Origin: Flagellimonas beolgyonensis
Lineage (GTDB): Bacteria; Bacteroidota; Bacteroidia; Flavobacteriales; Flavobacteriaceae
Direction of reading: 5' to 3'
Length of the DNA: 64,000 nt
NCBI RefSeq assembly: GCF_003992615.1
Contig: NZ_RZMY01000003.1
Location: forward strand, 64,501-128,500
This document shows positions 26,219 through 35,449 of this stretch, piece by piece. A model generated the notes under the pieces. The model did not search any database. It was not told the DNA's origin and worked only from the letters and a program-made list of their open reading frames with translations. The position numbers were made by a program, and so were the translations under genes. Numbering within the stretch: position 1 is the stretch's first letter; each line of letters opens with the position of its first letter.

Positions 26219-27406
26219 TTGGAAAACAACACCAACCCGACCAATAAGAAAGCATTGTTGTCCCTTGCCATCGGCGGATTCGGCATTGGATTAACCGAAT
26301 TTGTAATCATGGGCATACTGCCCAACATTGCGGATTCCATGCAGATTTCCATCAGCAAAGCGGGGCATTTTATCGCCATCTATGCTTTGGGTGTGGTAAT
26401 CGGAGGACCGTTTATGGCCCGACTTACCAATAATCTTTCTCCCAAGAAAACATTGCTGTTCTTGATGGTTTGGTTCACGGTCTTCAATACCCTTTCCTCC
26501 TTTTCAGGGAATTACTGGACCATGATGCTCTTTCGATTTTTATCAGGTATGCCACATGGTGCCTTTTTTGGCATTGGCGCAGTGGTTTCGGGCTATTTGA
26601 CCCGTCCTGAAAAAGCCGCACAGGCCATGGCCATCATGTTTTCCGGCCTAACGGTAGCCAATATAATCGGTGTACCTCTGGGCACGTATATTGGACAGGA
26701 ATGGCACTGGAGCTTTTCATTTTTGCTGGTGGGCCTCGCCGGATTGGCCACTTTGACCAGCCTCTATTTTTGGATGCCCAAACAAGAACTGGAAGATCAA
26801 TCCATAGCAAGCAGTGGAAGTGCCAATCAGGGATTGAAAAACAAGACTCTTTGGGCGTTAATTGCATTGACTACCATTGGCAGTGGCGGTTTTTTTGCCT
26901 GGTACAGTTATATCGCGCCATTGGTTACCGATATTGCTGAGTTGCCTGATTCTTATGTGGGTTACATTATGATTGTGGCCGGGGTGGGCATGTTTGTGGG
27001 AAATTTTTTGGGCGCTCGTATGATCGAACTTTTCAGCCCTGTAAAATCGGTGGTCGTAAGTATGTGCTGTATGGCCATTACTTTATTGACCAACTCGTTT
27101 TTGGCCAGTAACAGCATCGCCATTTTCATCCTAAGTTTTATAGTGGGCATTATTACATTTTCGGTGACCGCCCCTATTCAAACGGCCATTATAAAAGCGG
27201 CCAAGGGAGCCGAGAAACTGGGCTCCTCCATGAATCAAAGCGCCTTTAACATGGGCAACGCATCAGGCGCTTACTTTGGTGGGCTTCCCATGGTTTTCGG
27301 CCTACAGGTAACATACTCGAGTGTAGTTGGTGCCATTTTGGCCAGTATTGGTGCATGTATTGGCATCTATATTCTATTTGTTCAAAAAAAGAAAGCCCGC
27401 TACTAA
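26219..27406 (+). CDS. MFS transporter (AraJ/YdhP-type efflux permease)
   Basis: A 395-residue major facilitator with twelve predicted helices. The family motif region (GPFMARLTNNLSPKKTLLFL) lies after helix 2, and MPHGAFFGIGAVVSGYL is typical of the AraJ/sugar-efflux subgroup. Such carriers export sugars or drugs by proton antiport. The start is a TTG at 26219; the first in-frame ATG would remove helix 1. It sits between the SusCD operon and the GH16 gene on the same strand but is separated from SusCD by a terminator and 356 bases, so a role in sugar handling is only suggested by position. Confidence 0.88.
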   Translation: MENNTNPTNKKALLSLAIGGFGIGLTEFVIMGILPNIADSMQISISKAGHFIAIYALGVVIGGPFMARLTNNLSPKKTLLFLMVWFTVFNTLSSFSGNYWTMMLFRFLSGMPHGAFFGIGAVVSGYLTRPEKAAQAMAIMFSGLTVANIIGVPLGTYIGQEWHWSFSFLLVGLAGLATLTSLYFWMPKQELEDQSIASSGSANQGLKNKTLWALIALTTIGSGGFFAWYSYIAPLVTDIAELPDSYVGYIMIVAGVGMFVGNFLGARMIELFSPVKSVVVSMCCMAITLLTNSFLASNSIAIFILSFIVGIITFSVTAPIQTAIIKAAKGAEKLGSSMNQSAFNMGNASGAYFGGLPMVFGLQVTYSSVVGAILASIGACIGIYILFVQKKKARY

Positions 27407-27409
27407 CCT

Positions 27410-27423
27410 TACTTTTGTTAACA
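27410..27423 (+). promoter_or_regulatory. -7 box and TTTGTTAACA motif before the GH16 gene
   Basis: TACTTTTG (27410-27417) fits TAnnTTTG and overlaps the third copy of TTTGTTAACA (27414-27423). The GH16 ATG at 27437 follows after 13 bases, so the enzyme may have its own start site besides readthrough from the MFS gene. Confidence 0.5.
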
Positions 27424-27436
27424 CCATTGGTTTTGT

Positions 27437-28339
27437 ATGCTACTGCCACGCAAAGAATCCGTATATTCAACAGCAAACCATTTATTCTACAAATTGAGAT
27501 CCTACTTTACCCTTCTCATTTTTATTTGTCTTGAATTTTGCGTTCAACCTTCTTGGGGACAAACATCCGAAGAGTTATATCCTTCTGATTCCTTATTCCA
27601 TCATTTGGTGTTTTTTGATGAATTTGATAACGAGGGACATCCCGATCCAAACAAGTGGCACCATCAAATCCTGCCACCCAAAGATGGGAGTTGGTTCAAT
27701 GATGAGCTGCAACATTATACCGATCGATTGATCAACTCCGGTGTAACCAATGGAAAATTGACAATTCGTGCCTTAAAGGAAGATTACGAGGTTGAAGGTT
27801 CAAAAAAGTCATACACCTCCGCTCGATTGAATGCCAAATTTGCTTTCACCTACGGAAAAGTTGAAGTAAGGGCCAAATTGCCCAAAGATGCAGGAACATG
27901 GCCCGCCATTTGGACCTTGGGTGCCAACGTGAATGAAAGAGGCAATTATTTTGGTAATCGATTTGGTAGTGTTGGCTGGGCCAAATGTGGGGAAATCGAT
28001 ATTCTGGAACAGACCGGTTGGGACAAGGAGCATACCATATCCCATTTTCACTGGGATGATTTGATCACCAAAGTGTATCATGAGGAAGGTTCCACTCATA
28101 CGCTTTCCACAAGTGATGATGGGTTCCATGTTTTCTCCATGGAATGGACACAAGATCGTATCCGTACGTTTGTGGACGGAAATTTGGTTTATGAGCTTGA
28201 AAATTCAGATAACAAACCCTTCAACCATCATCATTACCTCTTCCTAAATCTCGCCATGGGTGGAAATTTGGGCGGGAAAGTTCCCAGTTCCCTTTCCCAA
28301 GCCGATTTTGTGATCGATTACGTCCGAATTTATCAATAG
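27437..28339 (+). CDS. GH16 family glycoside hydrolase (laminarinase-type beta-glucanase)
   Basis: A 300-residue secreted or lipid-free periplasmic glucanase. A basic N terminus leads into a signal helix (SYFTLLIFICLEF...) that ends near GQ42. The catalytic GH16 jelly-roll follows, with the active-site motif E-I-D-I-L-E: nucleophile Glu186, Asp188 and acid/base Glu191. This beta-bulge form is typical of laminarinases and related beta-1,3(-1,4)-glucanases. Flanking landmarks are YGKVEVRAKLPK, GTWPAIWTLG and HHHYLFLNLAMGGN. It has no carbohydrate-binding module or type IX sorting domain. With the upstream SusCD genes it suggests beta-glucan (for example algal laminarin) use; exact linkage cannot be read from sequence. 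Confidence 0.92.
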   Translation: MLLPRKESVYSTANHLFYKLRSYFTLLIFICLEFCVQPSWGQTSEELYPSDSLFHHLVFFDEFDNEGHPDPNKWHHQILPPKDGSWFNDELQHYTDRLINSGVTNGKLTIRALKEDYEVEGSKKSYTSARLNAKFAFTYGKVEVRAKLPKDAGTWPAIWTLGANVNERGNYFGNRFGSVGWAKCGEIDILEQTGWDKEHTISHFHWDDLITKVYHEEGSTHTLSTSDDGFHVFSMEWTQDRIRTFVDGNLVYELENSDNKPFNHHHYLFLNLAMGGNLGGKVPSSLSQADFVIDYVRIYQ

Positions 28340-28342
28340 TGA

Positions 28343-28525
28343 TTATTGCCCCAGTTCCCTGGCTTCAAATTCGACCAATTTGTTGTTTTCGAAACCGGCA
28401 GTAACCTCAATGGGATTACAACACACTTCACAGTCCTCAACATAAGTCTGTCGGGAAACGGATGCATCCAATAGAAAGGATATTTCTTCCCAGCAATATG
28501 GACATTGGAAGAAATGCTCGTACAT
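28343..28525 (-). CDS. Small CPXCG-type cysteine-rich (zinc ribbon) protein
   Basis: A 60-residue protein beginning MYEHFFQCPYCWEEI, with a second pair in CEVCC, forming a four-cysteine zinc-ribbon-like knuckle. It resembles the CPXCG-motif proteins found widely in Proteobacteria and Bacteroidota, whose function is unknown. I chose the ATG at 28525: a longer frame upstream would overlap the TolC gene by about 100 bases and has no family match. It is 4 bases downstream of tolC, so it is the last gene of the efflux operon. It converges with the GH16 gene with 3 bases between stops. Confidence 0.75.
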   Translation of the reverse strand: MYEHFFQCPYCWEEISFLLDASVSRQTYVEDCEVCCNPIEVTAGFENNKLVEFEARELGQ

Positions 28526-28529
28526 TCTC

Positions 28530-29852
28530 TTAGAAATCCACGTTGAGCAATTGGCCGCTGACCTGTAACATTTGTAACTCGGCCAACTTGGCATTGTACT
28601 TTGCTTGACTCTTGGCCAGTTCGGCATTCAGCAGGTTCAATTGGGCCTGCCTGAACTCAATCGAGGTTACCCTACCCAGTTTGTAGCGCTCATCGGTCCG
28701 ATTGAAGTTATCCTGGTTGGTCTGCAGGTTTTTCTCCTGTACTTCCAACACATACAAAGCATTTTTGTAACTGTCCCAAGCATTACGGATGTCCCTTTCC
28801 ACTTCCTGCTCAATCTGTTTCTTGAGCAATTCTTGGTTTTCGTAATTGATCTTGGCATTCTTGGCACTGGTAATGGTCCTGCCACCATCAAACAAATTCC
28901 AACTTAGGTTCACGGAACCCGTTAGTCCGGTGGATGTATTTTGCAAAAGAAACGCAAGTGGACTGTTGTTGTTGGATTCGTTCCAACCATATGTTCCCGT
29001 TAACCCGATTGTGGGCAAGAAGCCACTTTTTGCAATTTTGATATTGTAATTGCTGATATTGATGTCCTTTTCCACGATCTGCATGCGCACGTTGTTCATT
29101 TTTGCCTCGTTGAACATGCTCTCCATTTGAAGTCCGGGCACAAAGTTCACCGTGGTATCGGCCTCAAATTTGGCAGTAAGATCACGGTTCAATATCAGGT
29201 TCAAATCGCGCATGGTATTGCGCAACAATTGCCTTGAGTTCAATAAATTGATACTGTCAGTATTGATATCGACCTCGGCATTCAACACATCCAAACCGGT
29301 ATTCTGGCCAAACTCGAACTGGTATTTTGCCCGCTTCAAGCGATCTTTGGAAATGGCCATGGCCTGTTCCAAATTATGGGTATTTTCGGTTAACCGGGCC
29401 ACTTCATAATACACCGAAAACAATTGCAGTATGGTATTTTCTATGGTCTGACGAACTTGTAGTTCGGACTGTTGGGAACGCTCCTTAAAGGTTTTGTAAT
29501 TGTAGTAACGTCCAAGTCCGTCGAACAACGTATAATTGACATTGACAGCGGCATTGTACCTTCGGGTCTCTACCCCATCTGCTGTACGGGTATCGCCATT
29601 GGCCAATTTACCTTCCGTATTTTGTTTATCGATGGAACCTCCTCCATTGGCCGTTACCGTAGGCAAGTATCCAGAATTCAAAATACTGGCGTTGTTGGAA
29701 CCCACCATTCGGTTGTTTCGGGCCACCTTGATGCTCAGGTTATTTTCCAATACCAAATCAATGGCAGCTTCCTTGGTTAAAAGAGAATCTTGTGCTTTGG
29801 CCGTTAGCCCAACTATGAAGAACAGCGTTAGCGCATACAAACTTTTCATCAT
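28530..29852 (-). CDS. TolC family outer-membrane efflux channel
   Basis: A 440-residue TolC-like protein: a signal peptide (ending ...GLTAKAQ) and two tandem outer-membrane-efflux repeats rich in long helices (for example QIEQEVERDIRNAWDSYKNA), which form the periplasmic tunnel. Its start overlaps the pump gene's stop in an ATGA, so the two are translationally coupled. It provides the exit duct of the tripartite pump encoded just upstream. Confidence 0.92.
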   Translation of the reverse strand: MMKSLYALTLFFIVGLTAKAQDSLLTKEAAIDLVLENNLSIKVARNNRMVGSNNASILNSGYLPTVTANGGGSIDKQNTEGKLANGDTRTADGVETRRYNAAVNVNYTLFDGLGRYYNYKTFKERSQQSELQVRQTIENTILQLFSVYYEVARLTENTHNLEQAMAISKDRLKRAKYQFEFGQNTGLDVLNAEVDINTDSINLLNSRQLLRNTMRDLNLILNRDLTAKFEADTTVNFVPGLQMESMFNEAKMNNVRMQIVEKDINISNYNIKIAKSGFLPTIGLTGTYGWNESNNNSPLAFLLQNTSTGLTGSVNLSWNLFDGGRTITSAKNAKINYENQELLKKQIEQEVERDIRNAWDSYKNALYVLEVQEKNLQTNQDNFNRTDERYKLGRVTSIEFRQAQLNLLNAELAKSQAKYNAKLAELQMLQVSGQLLNVDF

Positions 29853-32800
29853 CTGGTTTCTTCTACAGCTTTAGAGGTTTCTTCTTCATTATAGGTTCCA
29901 TTGTTACCAGTACCGTTCTGATGATACAAGCTATCATCTATCATATCGATTTCTTCCTGTTGTTCCCTTATGGCGCGTTCCACTTCTTCCGGGGTTACTT
30001 TTTCTCCTGTCCACAACTTCTTGGCAAAAACTTTCACCGAATTGCCGAAGGCAAGGAACAAGGGCAGCATCAACAAGGTGAGAATGGTGGCAAAACCGAT
30101 TCCGTACGCAATGGAAATGGCCATTGGCTTTAAGAACTGTGCTTGCCTGCTTCGCTCCAACAACAAAGGTGCTAGCCCCGCGATGGTGGTGATTGAAGTC
30201 AAAAATATTGCCCTAAAACGGGAACGTCCTGCCTCATATAGGGCTTCTTCAAACTTCATCCCGTTGCGCAAATTGATGTTGTATTTTCCAATCAACACCA
30301 AACCATCGTTCACCATAATACCGATCAAAGCTATGATACCCAACATGGATAGCACATTGATTGGAAAACCATGAATAAAATGGCCCCAAGCAACGGCCGT
30401 TAAACTAAAGGGTACCAGTAATATCAAAAGCAACGGTTGACTAATGCTTCTAAAGGTAAAGGCGATGGTAATAAAAATCAGGAACAATACCACTGGTCCC
30501 ACAAATCCCAAAGAACCAAACAGTTTGTTGGCCTCCCGGTTCTGACCCTCGTACGATGGGGATATGGACGGGTATTTGGATACAATATCGGGCATCACCT
30601 CAGTACGGATCCACGCCATGGCATCGGTTCCACTAGTAGTCTCGGGATCGGTAAGATCCGATGATACTTGGATTTCCCTTCGACCATCCAAGTGATTTAT
30701 AGCAACATCTCCCCGTTCAATGGAATAGGACGCAATTTCTTTTAATGGAATACGATCGCCATTGGGTGCCATGATCCGCATTTCATCCAAATCGGAAATG
30801 GAGGATCGGTTTTCACGGTCGTACCTTACCCAAACCCTGATTTCATCCTGTCCACGCTGGAACCGTTGTGCCTGTGCACCAAAAAATCCAGCTCTCACCT
30901 GGTTCATTACCGTGCGAAGGTCAAGCCCGAGCAAATAAGCATTTTCTTTCAGCTGCAATCGTATCTCCTTGATACCTGCCGGATCGTTATCCGTAACATC
31001 CTTTAAGTTGGCATTGTTGAGCATGGCCGCCTTCAATTCTTCTTTGGCCGCCTTAAGTTCCGTAATATTGTTGCCCAAAAGAGAAACGGAAACGGGACTT
31101 CCTCCAAAGTTACCTCCTGAGCCGTAGATCAAACTTTCCACGCCAATAACGGGACCCACCAATTCTCGAAGCCTTCCGGTTACCATATCGGACCGTATTC
31201 CATCAGGGCGTTCTTCGCCGGGTAACAGGTTAATCTGCAATCTTGCCGTGGATGATCCAGGACCCAAGGTTTTGATCATGTTTTCAAAAAGTACTTTTCC
31301 GGTGCCTTTCAAAAACTGATCGGTAAGTTCTTCATTAACGATATGGGCCTTTTCCTCAATCATACTGATGATGGAATCGGTCACTTTTTCGTTGGTACCA
31401 TTGGGCATCCGAAGCTGTATGGAAACTTGATCACTTGCCACCTGCGGGAAGAACGCTGTTCTCACAATTCCACCGCCGATAGAGCCAAACGTAAGTACCA
31501 AGGCCATAAAGAAAATGGCAAAGGTCAGGAACTTATAGTTCAAGGTAAACTTCAAGGCCGGGCTGTACCATTTATCCCTCATGTAGGTCATGATACGATC
31601 ACCCATTTTATTGATGACCCTGAGCTTTGCAAAAACTTGCGCAATACCTGTTTTAGGTTTATTGTCCTGTGGATGCAAGGCTTTGGAATGCGCCAAGTGG
31701 GCAGGCAGAATGATCAAGGCTTCGACCAAGGAAACCACCAAAGTCAAAATAACAATGACCGATACTTCCCCAAAGAATTCCCCAATCCGACTATCCAGAA
31801 ACAGGAATATGGAAAATGCCAATATCGTGGTGATGATTGCGGATAAGATGGGAGGAATCACTTCCATGGTTCCATCGATGGCCGCCTTTACCGGTGGTTT
31901 TCCATCTTCATAATGTTGGTAAATGTTCTCAGCGATCACAATACCATCATCCACCAAAATACCGATCACGATGATCATCCCGAACAAGGACAACACATTG
32001 ATGGTCACATTGAACATGGGTGCAAACACAAACATTCCCAAAAATGCAATGGGCAGTCCAAAGGCCACCCAAAATGCCAAACGGGTATTCAGGAACAACG
32101 ACAAAAAGACCAAAACCAAAATCATACCCACTATTGCGTTCTCTGTCAACAGTTCGGTACGCTGTGTAAGTGTAATAGATCTATCGTCCACCACTTGCAA
32201 CTGGACATTGGTGTATTTTTGATTGAATTCCTCAATGTATTTTTTCACATTTTCGGATGAGCCGATCAAATCTTCCGTGTTGGTACTGGTAATAGTGATG
32301 TTTACCGAAAGCTGACCATCAAAATAGGTGGCATTCGGCGTTTCTGAAAAACGATCACGAATGATGGCCACATCTTTCAAACGTACCGTTCTACCTGTGG
32401 CATCGCCACGGACGACTATATTGGAAAGTTCATCCCCAAAATAGGAACGGTTGTTGGCACGTATCAGGTACTCCTCGGTATCGGTCTTGATGTTACCCCC
32501 CGTAACCAAAATGTTATGGTTGGCCACAGCTTGCGATACATCATTGAACGAAAGATCGTAAGCCAGGAGGCTGTTTTCATTGACGGCAATTTCGATTTCC
32601 TCGTCTGGATAGCCATCAATCTGAATCTGGGAAATTCCATCTATGGCCCGAAGATCGTTCTCAATCTGTCGACCGATCTGTTTTAGGGTAACCAAGGGGA
32701 TATCCTTTCCGCTTATGGCAAAGCTTATTGTTGGCCTCACGGCTTCCAATTTGGCCACGATCAACGGCTCCATGCCGGTGGGAAAGGTAGGTACCCTGTC

Positions 32801-33139
32801 CACCGCGTTCTTCACTTCCAACAGCATGAAGTCCACATCCCTGCCCTTTTCAATTTCCACATTGATGGAACCACTGTTCTCCCTGGAAGTGGAGGTAACC
32901 CTTTCCACGCCTTCCAAACCTTTCAGGTTGTCCTCGATCTTAAGTACGATACCTTCCTCGATTTCCTGTGGGGAAGCGCCTGGGTAGGTAATGGTTATTT
33001 GGATGTTCTTGGATTCGGTAAGTGGAAAAAAGGAGGATTTAAGGGAAAGCATGCCTACAACACCAAATACGAGAAATGCCAGAATAAAGACATTCACCGC
33101 CATATGGTATTTTATAAAATACGAGATAACTTTTCTCAC
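29849..33139 (-). CDS. RND efflux pump permease subunit (AcrB/MexF-like)
   Basis: A 1096-residue resistance-nodulation-division inner-membrane pump with two repeated halves of six helices and large periplasmic loops. The proton-relay region in helix 4 reads GILVDDGIVIAENIY; in helix 10 the equivalent is GIMVNDGLVLIGKYN. The first helix (AVNVFILAFLVFGVVGMLSL) and GASPQEIEEGIV are family landmarks. The start is GTG at 33139. About 80 extra C-terminal residues form a charged cytoplasmic tail. Substrate (drug, bile salt, lipid) cannot be told. It follows its adaptor by 6 bases and overlaps tolC by 4. Confidence 0.94.
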   Translation of the reverse strand: MRKVISYFIKYHMAVNVFILAFLVFGVVGMLSLKSSFFPLTESKNIQITITYPGASPQEIEEGIVLKIEDNLKGLEGVERVTSTSRENSGSINVEIEKGRDVDFMLLEVKNAVDRVPTFPTGMEPLIVAKLEAVRPTISFAISGKDIPLVTLKQIGRQIENDLRAIDGISQIQIDGYPDEEIEIAVNENSLLAYDLSFNDVSQAVANHNILVTGGNIKTDTEEYLIRANNRSYFGDELSNIVVRGDATGRTVRLKDVAIIRDRFSETPNATYFDGQLSVNITITSTNTEDLIGSSENVKKYIEEFNQKYTNVQLQVVDDRSITLTQRTELLTENAIVGMILVLVFLSLFLNTRLAFWVAFGLPIAFLGMFVFAPMFNVTINVLSLFGMIIVIGILVDDGIVIAENIYQHYEDGKPPVKAAIDGTMEVIPPILSAIITTILAFSIFLFLDSRIGEFFGEVSVIVILTLVVSLVEALIILPAHLAHSKALHPQDNKPKTGIAQVFAKLRVINKMGDRIMTYMRDKWYSPALKFTLNYKFLTFAIFFMALVLTFGSIGGGIVRTAFFPQVASDQVSIQLRMPNGTNEKVTDSIISMIEEKAHIVNEELTDQFLKGTGKVLFENMIKTLGPGSSTARLQINLLPGEERPDGIRSDMVTGRLRELVGPVIGVESLIYGSGGNFGGSPVSVSLLGNNITELKAAKEELKAAMLNNANLKDVTDNDPAGIKEIRLQLKENAYLLGLDLRTVMNQVRAGFFGAQAQRFQRGQDEIRVWVRYDRENRSSISDLDEMRIMAPNGDRIPLKEIASYSIERGDVAINHLDGRREIQVSSDLTDPETTSGTDAMAWIRTEVMPDIVSKYPSISPSYEGQNREANKLFGSLGFVGPVVLFLIFITIAFTFRSISQPLLLILLVPFSLTAVAWGHFIHGFPINVLSMLGIIALIGIMVNDGLVLIGKYNINLRNGMKFEEALYEAGRSRFRAIFLTSITTIAGLAPLLLERSRQAQFLKPMAISIAYGIGFATILTLLMLPLFLAFGNSVKVFAKKLWTGEKVTPEEVERAIREQQEEIDMIDDSLYHQNGTGNNGTYNEEETSKAVEETR

Positions 33140-33145
33140 GGCAGC

Positions 33146-34273
33146 TTAGTTTTGGGTAGGTCCTTCGTTAAATATCTTCACCAACATTCCAGCATAGGCA
33201 CCGGTCAAAGGTTTGGAAACAATAACCTCGCCATCGGGAACATTTTTAAGTACCACGGTCTTATCCGTAAAATAAACAGGATCCACATACATTAAATCCA
33301 AAATGGAGTCCTTCACCACAAAAATTTGGTCGTTGTCGAGCAGCAAGGCTCTATTGATCTCTATGGCATCGGTTTCTTCCCTAGCCTCTAGGGTCGCTTC
33401 GAGGTACTGGCCTTCTTTCAGGTCTTCGCCTCTTACTTCTATAAATACCGTAATGGTCTGTGAACCTTGGTCCACCCTACCGTTCACACGGGTGACTTCA
33501 CCAACATATGTTGCGGTTTTTTCCAAATTGGACAGTTCAACCTTATTGCCCAATTTTAAGTAGTCGCCATAGGTTTTACTTACCGATACTTCCAATTCAT
33601 ATAGTCCCGTATTGATGAACTCCCCTAACTTTTGGCCGGGGCGCACCAAGGAACCCTCGGTTACCAAAGCCTCGGTGAGTATACCACTGAAAGGCGCCGT
33701 CATGGTGTATTTGGACAAACGTTGCTCCAAATTTTTCACATTATAATAATTGGAAACGATCTGTCTGCCAGTTATAAAGAATTTCTCTTGCTCCGTCTCC
33801 ATTTCCGGCAGCGGCGGGGTTGTTTTATCCAGATCAAAGCTGTTCAGGTAGTTTTGCCACTTGGGATAGATTTCGGGGTAATCCAAGCGTAGATCCGGCA
33901 TAATAGAAGTGAGCAGGTTGTAGAGCACACTTTTGGCCGATTGTACCGAGGCAAAATATTCGCTGGCATCGATTCGGATCAGGGTTTGTCCGTCGCTATA
34001 TTCCTGCCCTGTTCTGAACAGTTTGCTACCGGGCCTAAAAACGCCTTGCACCTCGGAATACAGTTCCACTCGTTTTTTGGCCTTCAAATTTCCATTGGCA
34101 GGCACCACTAGCGGTACAGTACCATTTTGGACCGTATCCACAAAAACGGTTTTGATCACTTTGGGAGCAGTAGGTCTCCTGTTGTCCTTACTTCCGGCAA
34201 TTACTCCGGCAAAATACAAGGATGCCACAATTAAGATTCCACCCAAAACAGCAGAAATAATCAGCTTTCGCAT
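33146..34273 (-). CDS. RND efflux periplasmic adaptor (membrane fusion protein)
   Basis: A 375-residue adaptor with an N-terminal membrane anchor (IISAVLGGILIVASLYFAGV). It has a split barrel-sandwich (lipoyl-like) domain (VPANGNLKAKKRVELYSEV and YTMTAPFSGILTEALVTEG) and an alpha-hairpin between the two halves. A beta-barrel and a membrane-proximal domain follow. It bridges pump and TolC. I take the ATG at 34273; a TTG two codons upstream is possible. It is the first gene of the adaptor-pump-TolC-zinc ribbon operon, with the promoter in the 34274-34365 gap. Confidence 0.92.
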   Translation of the reverse strand: MRKLIISAVLGGILIVASLYFAGVIAGSKDNRRPTAPKVIKTVFVDTVQNGTVPLVVPANGNLKAKKRVELYSEVQGVFRPGSKLFRTGQEYSDGQTLIRIDASEYFASVQSAKSVLYNLLTSIMPDLRLDYPEIYPKWQNYLNSFDLDKTTPPLPEMETEQEKFFITGRQIVSNYYNVKNLEQRLSKYTMTAPFSGILTEALVTEGSLVRPGQKLGEFINTGLYELEVSVSKTYGDYLKLGNKVELSNLEKTATYVGEVTRVNGRVDQGSQTITVFIEVRGEDLKEGQYLEATLEAREETDAIEINRALLLDNDQIFVVKDSILDLMYVDPVYFTDKTVVLKNVPDGEVIVSKPLTGAYAGMLVKIFNEGPTQN

Positions 34274-34365
34274 GCGCAAGTCGAATTAGTTGGTGCAAAA
34301 CTATTCCCTACTTTTTTTACAATGGTTAAATATTTCATAAAATGCATTTTAAATCTGGTCAAATG

Positions 34366-34395
34366 CAAAAAGGGGACCCCAAACGGCATCCCCTA
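34366..34395 (-). terminator. Terminator downstream of the leucine-rich-repeat gene
   Basis: Read on the minus strand, AGGGGA...TCCCCT closes a short hairpin and is followed by TTTTTG. It separates the LRR gene from the efflux operon. Confidence 0.65.
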
Positions 34396-34421
34396 ACCAA
34401 ACAAACTAAAGTAATAACTAA

Positions 34422-35309
34422 CTACTCATTATTTTCATCGTCCTCGAATTTGGTGTCTGCCATTCGGGAGCGATCAAATTGAAAATCATTAAATCTAGGA
34501 TTAAGCGATTTATCATCGGTATCGAAAACCAAGAACTGTTTTGTATCCATGGCTTTCAAACCTGTAAAAGAATTGAACCTGTTGTTCTGAAGCTGTAAAA
34601 TTTGCAAACTTGCCAATTGTCCAAATTCCTTGGGAATTTCACCTCCCAATTGATTATTGGCCAATACCAGTTCCTTAAGCTTGCCCAATTTTCCGATTTC
34701 GGAGGGTATCTCTCCTTCCAAACTATTCTCGAAAAGACCCAAAGTCTCCAACTTTTCAAGATTTCCAATGGTTTTGGGAATAATGCCTTTTAAGTTATTG
34801 CTAGATAGGTTGAGTTCCTTCAGGTTTTTAATTTCACCGAAGGATTCGGGAATAGGGCCGGTCAAAAAGTTGTTGAACATGGAAAAAACTTCCAACGCTT
34901 GCAGTTGACCCACTTCTTGTGGAATTCCACCCTTAATTCGATTCATTTCCAAACGGAAAACTTTCAAATTTTCCAGTTTAACAATATCCTTGGGCAATAC
35001 ACCGGTAATATTGTTGAAGGCCAAATTCAAAGTCGTCAACTGTTTTAATTTGCCCAAACTCTCGGGCAGTACACCGCTCAAATTGTTCATGAAAAGGGTA
35101 ATGCCGACAACATGTCCATCCTTTACCTCAACTCCCTTCCATGTATTGACGGGTTCTTCGAGGTTCCAGGTCACCTTCCAGTTTTGTCCATCGGTGCTAT
35201 GATACAGATCCAATAAAACATCCTTTTCCCTTTGGGAAACCTGCCCACTGGCAAACAACGTTCCTACGGAAGTCGTTAAAAAGAAGAATAAAATGGCCAA
35301 TCGATTCAT
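34422..35309 (-). CDS. Exported leucine-rich-repeat protein (plant-type repeats)
   Basis: A 295-residue protein with a signal peptide (LAILFFFLTTSVGTLFASG). An N-terminal cap resembling the plant LRRNT_2 domain (LLDLYHSTDGQNWKVTW..., W-K-G-V) is followed by about eight 24-residue repeats of the plant-specific type LxxLxLxxNxLxGxIPxxxGxL (about 60-265). The C-terminal 30 residues are charged and disordered. No membrane anchor, lipobox or type IX sorting domain is visible, so it is probably periplasmic. Such repeats mediate protein or glycan contacts; the partner is unknown. It sits alone between two terminated units. Confidence 0.85.
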   Translation of the reverse strand: MNRLAILFFFLTTSVGTLFASGQVSQREKDVLLDLYHSTDGQNWKVTWNLEEPVNTWKGVEVKDGHVVGITLFMNNLSGVLPESLGKLKQLTTLNLAFNNITGVLPKDIVKLENLKVFRLEMNRIKGGIPQEVGQLQALEVFSMFNNFLTGPIPESFGEIKNLKELNLSSNNLKGIIPKTIGNLEKLETLGLFENSLEGEIPSEIGKLGKLKELVLANNQLGGEIPKEFGQLASLQILQLQNNRFNSFTGLKAMDTKQFLVFDTDDKSLNPRFNDFQFDRSRMADTKFEDDENNE

Positions 35310-35449
35310 TGAATACTTATTTATTCGTAAAGAATTTACTTACAAAGTACGCATAAGTTGAAAAACCCTACAAATTAAATCGATGAAGGTGCGGTAAAAT
35401 GTTGTGAACCAGCCAAAAGCTGTGGTTTAAAAGTTGAATGTGGGGGCAA

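Noticed and set aside
20051..28339. Type IX secretion sorting domains on the lipoprotein and GH16 products
   Set aside because: None of the C termini shows the conserved type A CTD pattern (a Gly-rich strand followed by a final Lys-rich strand); the proteins have lipoboxes or plain signal peptides.
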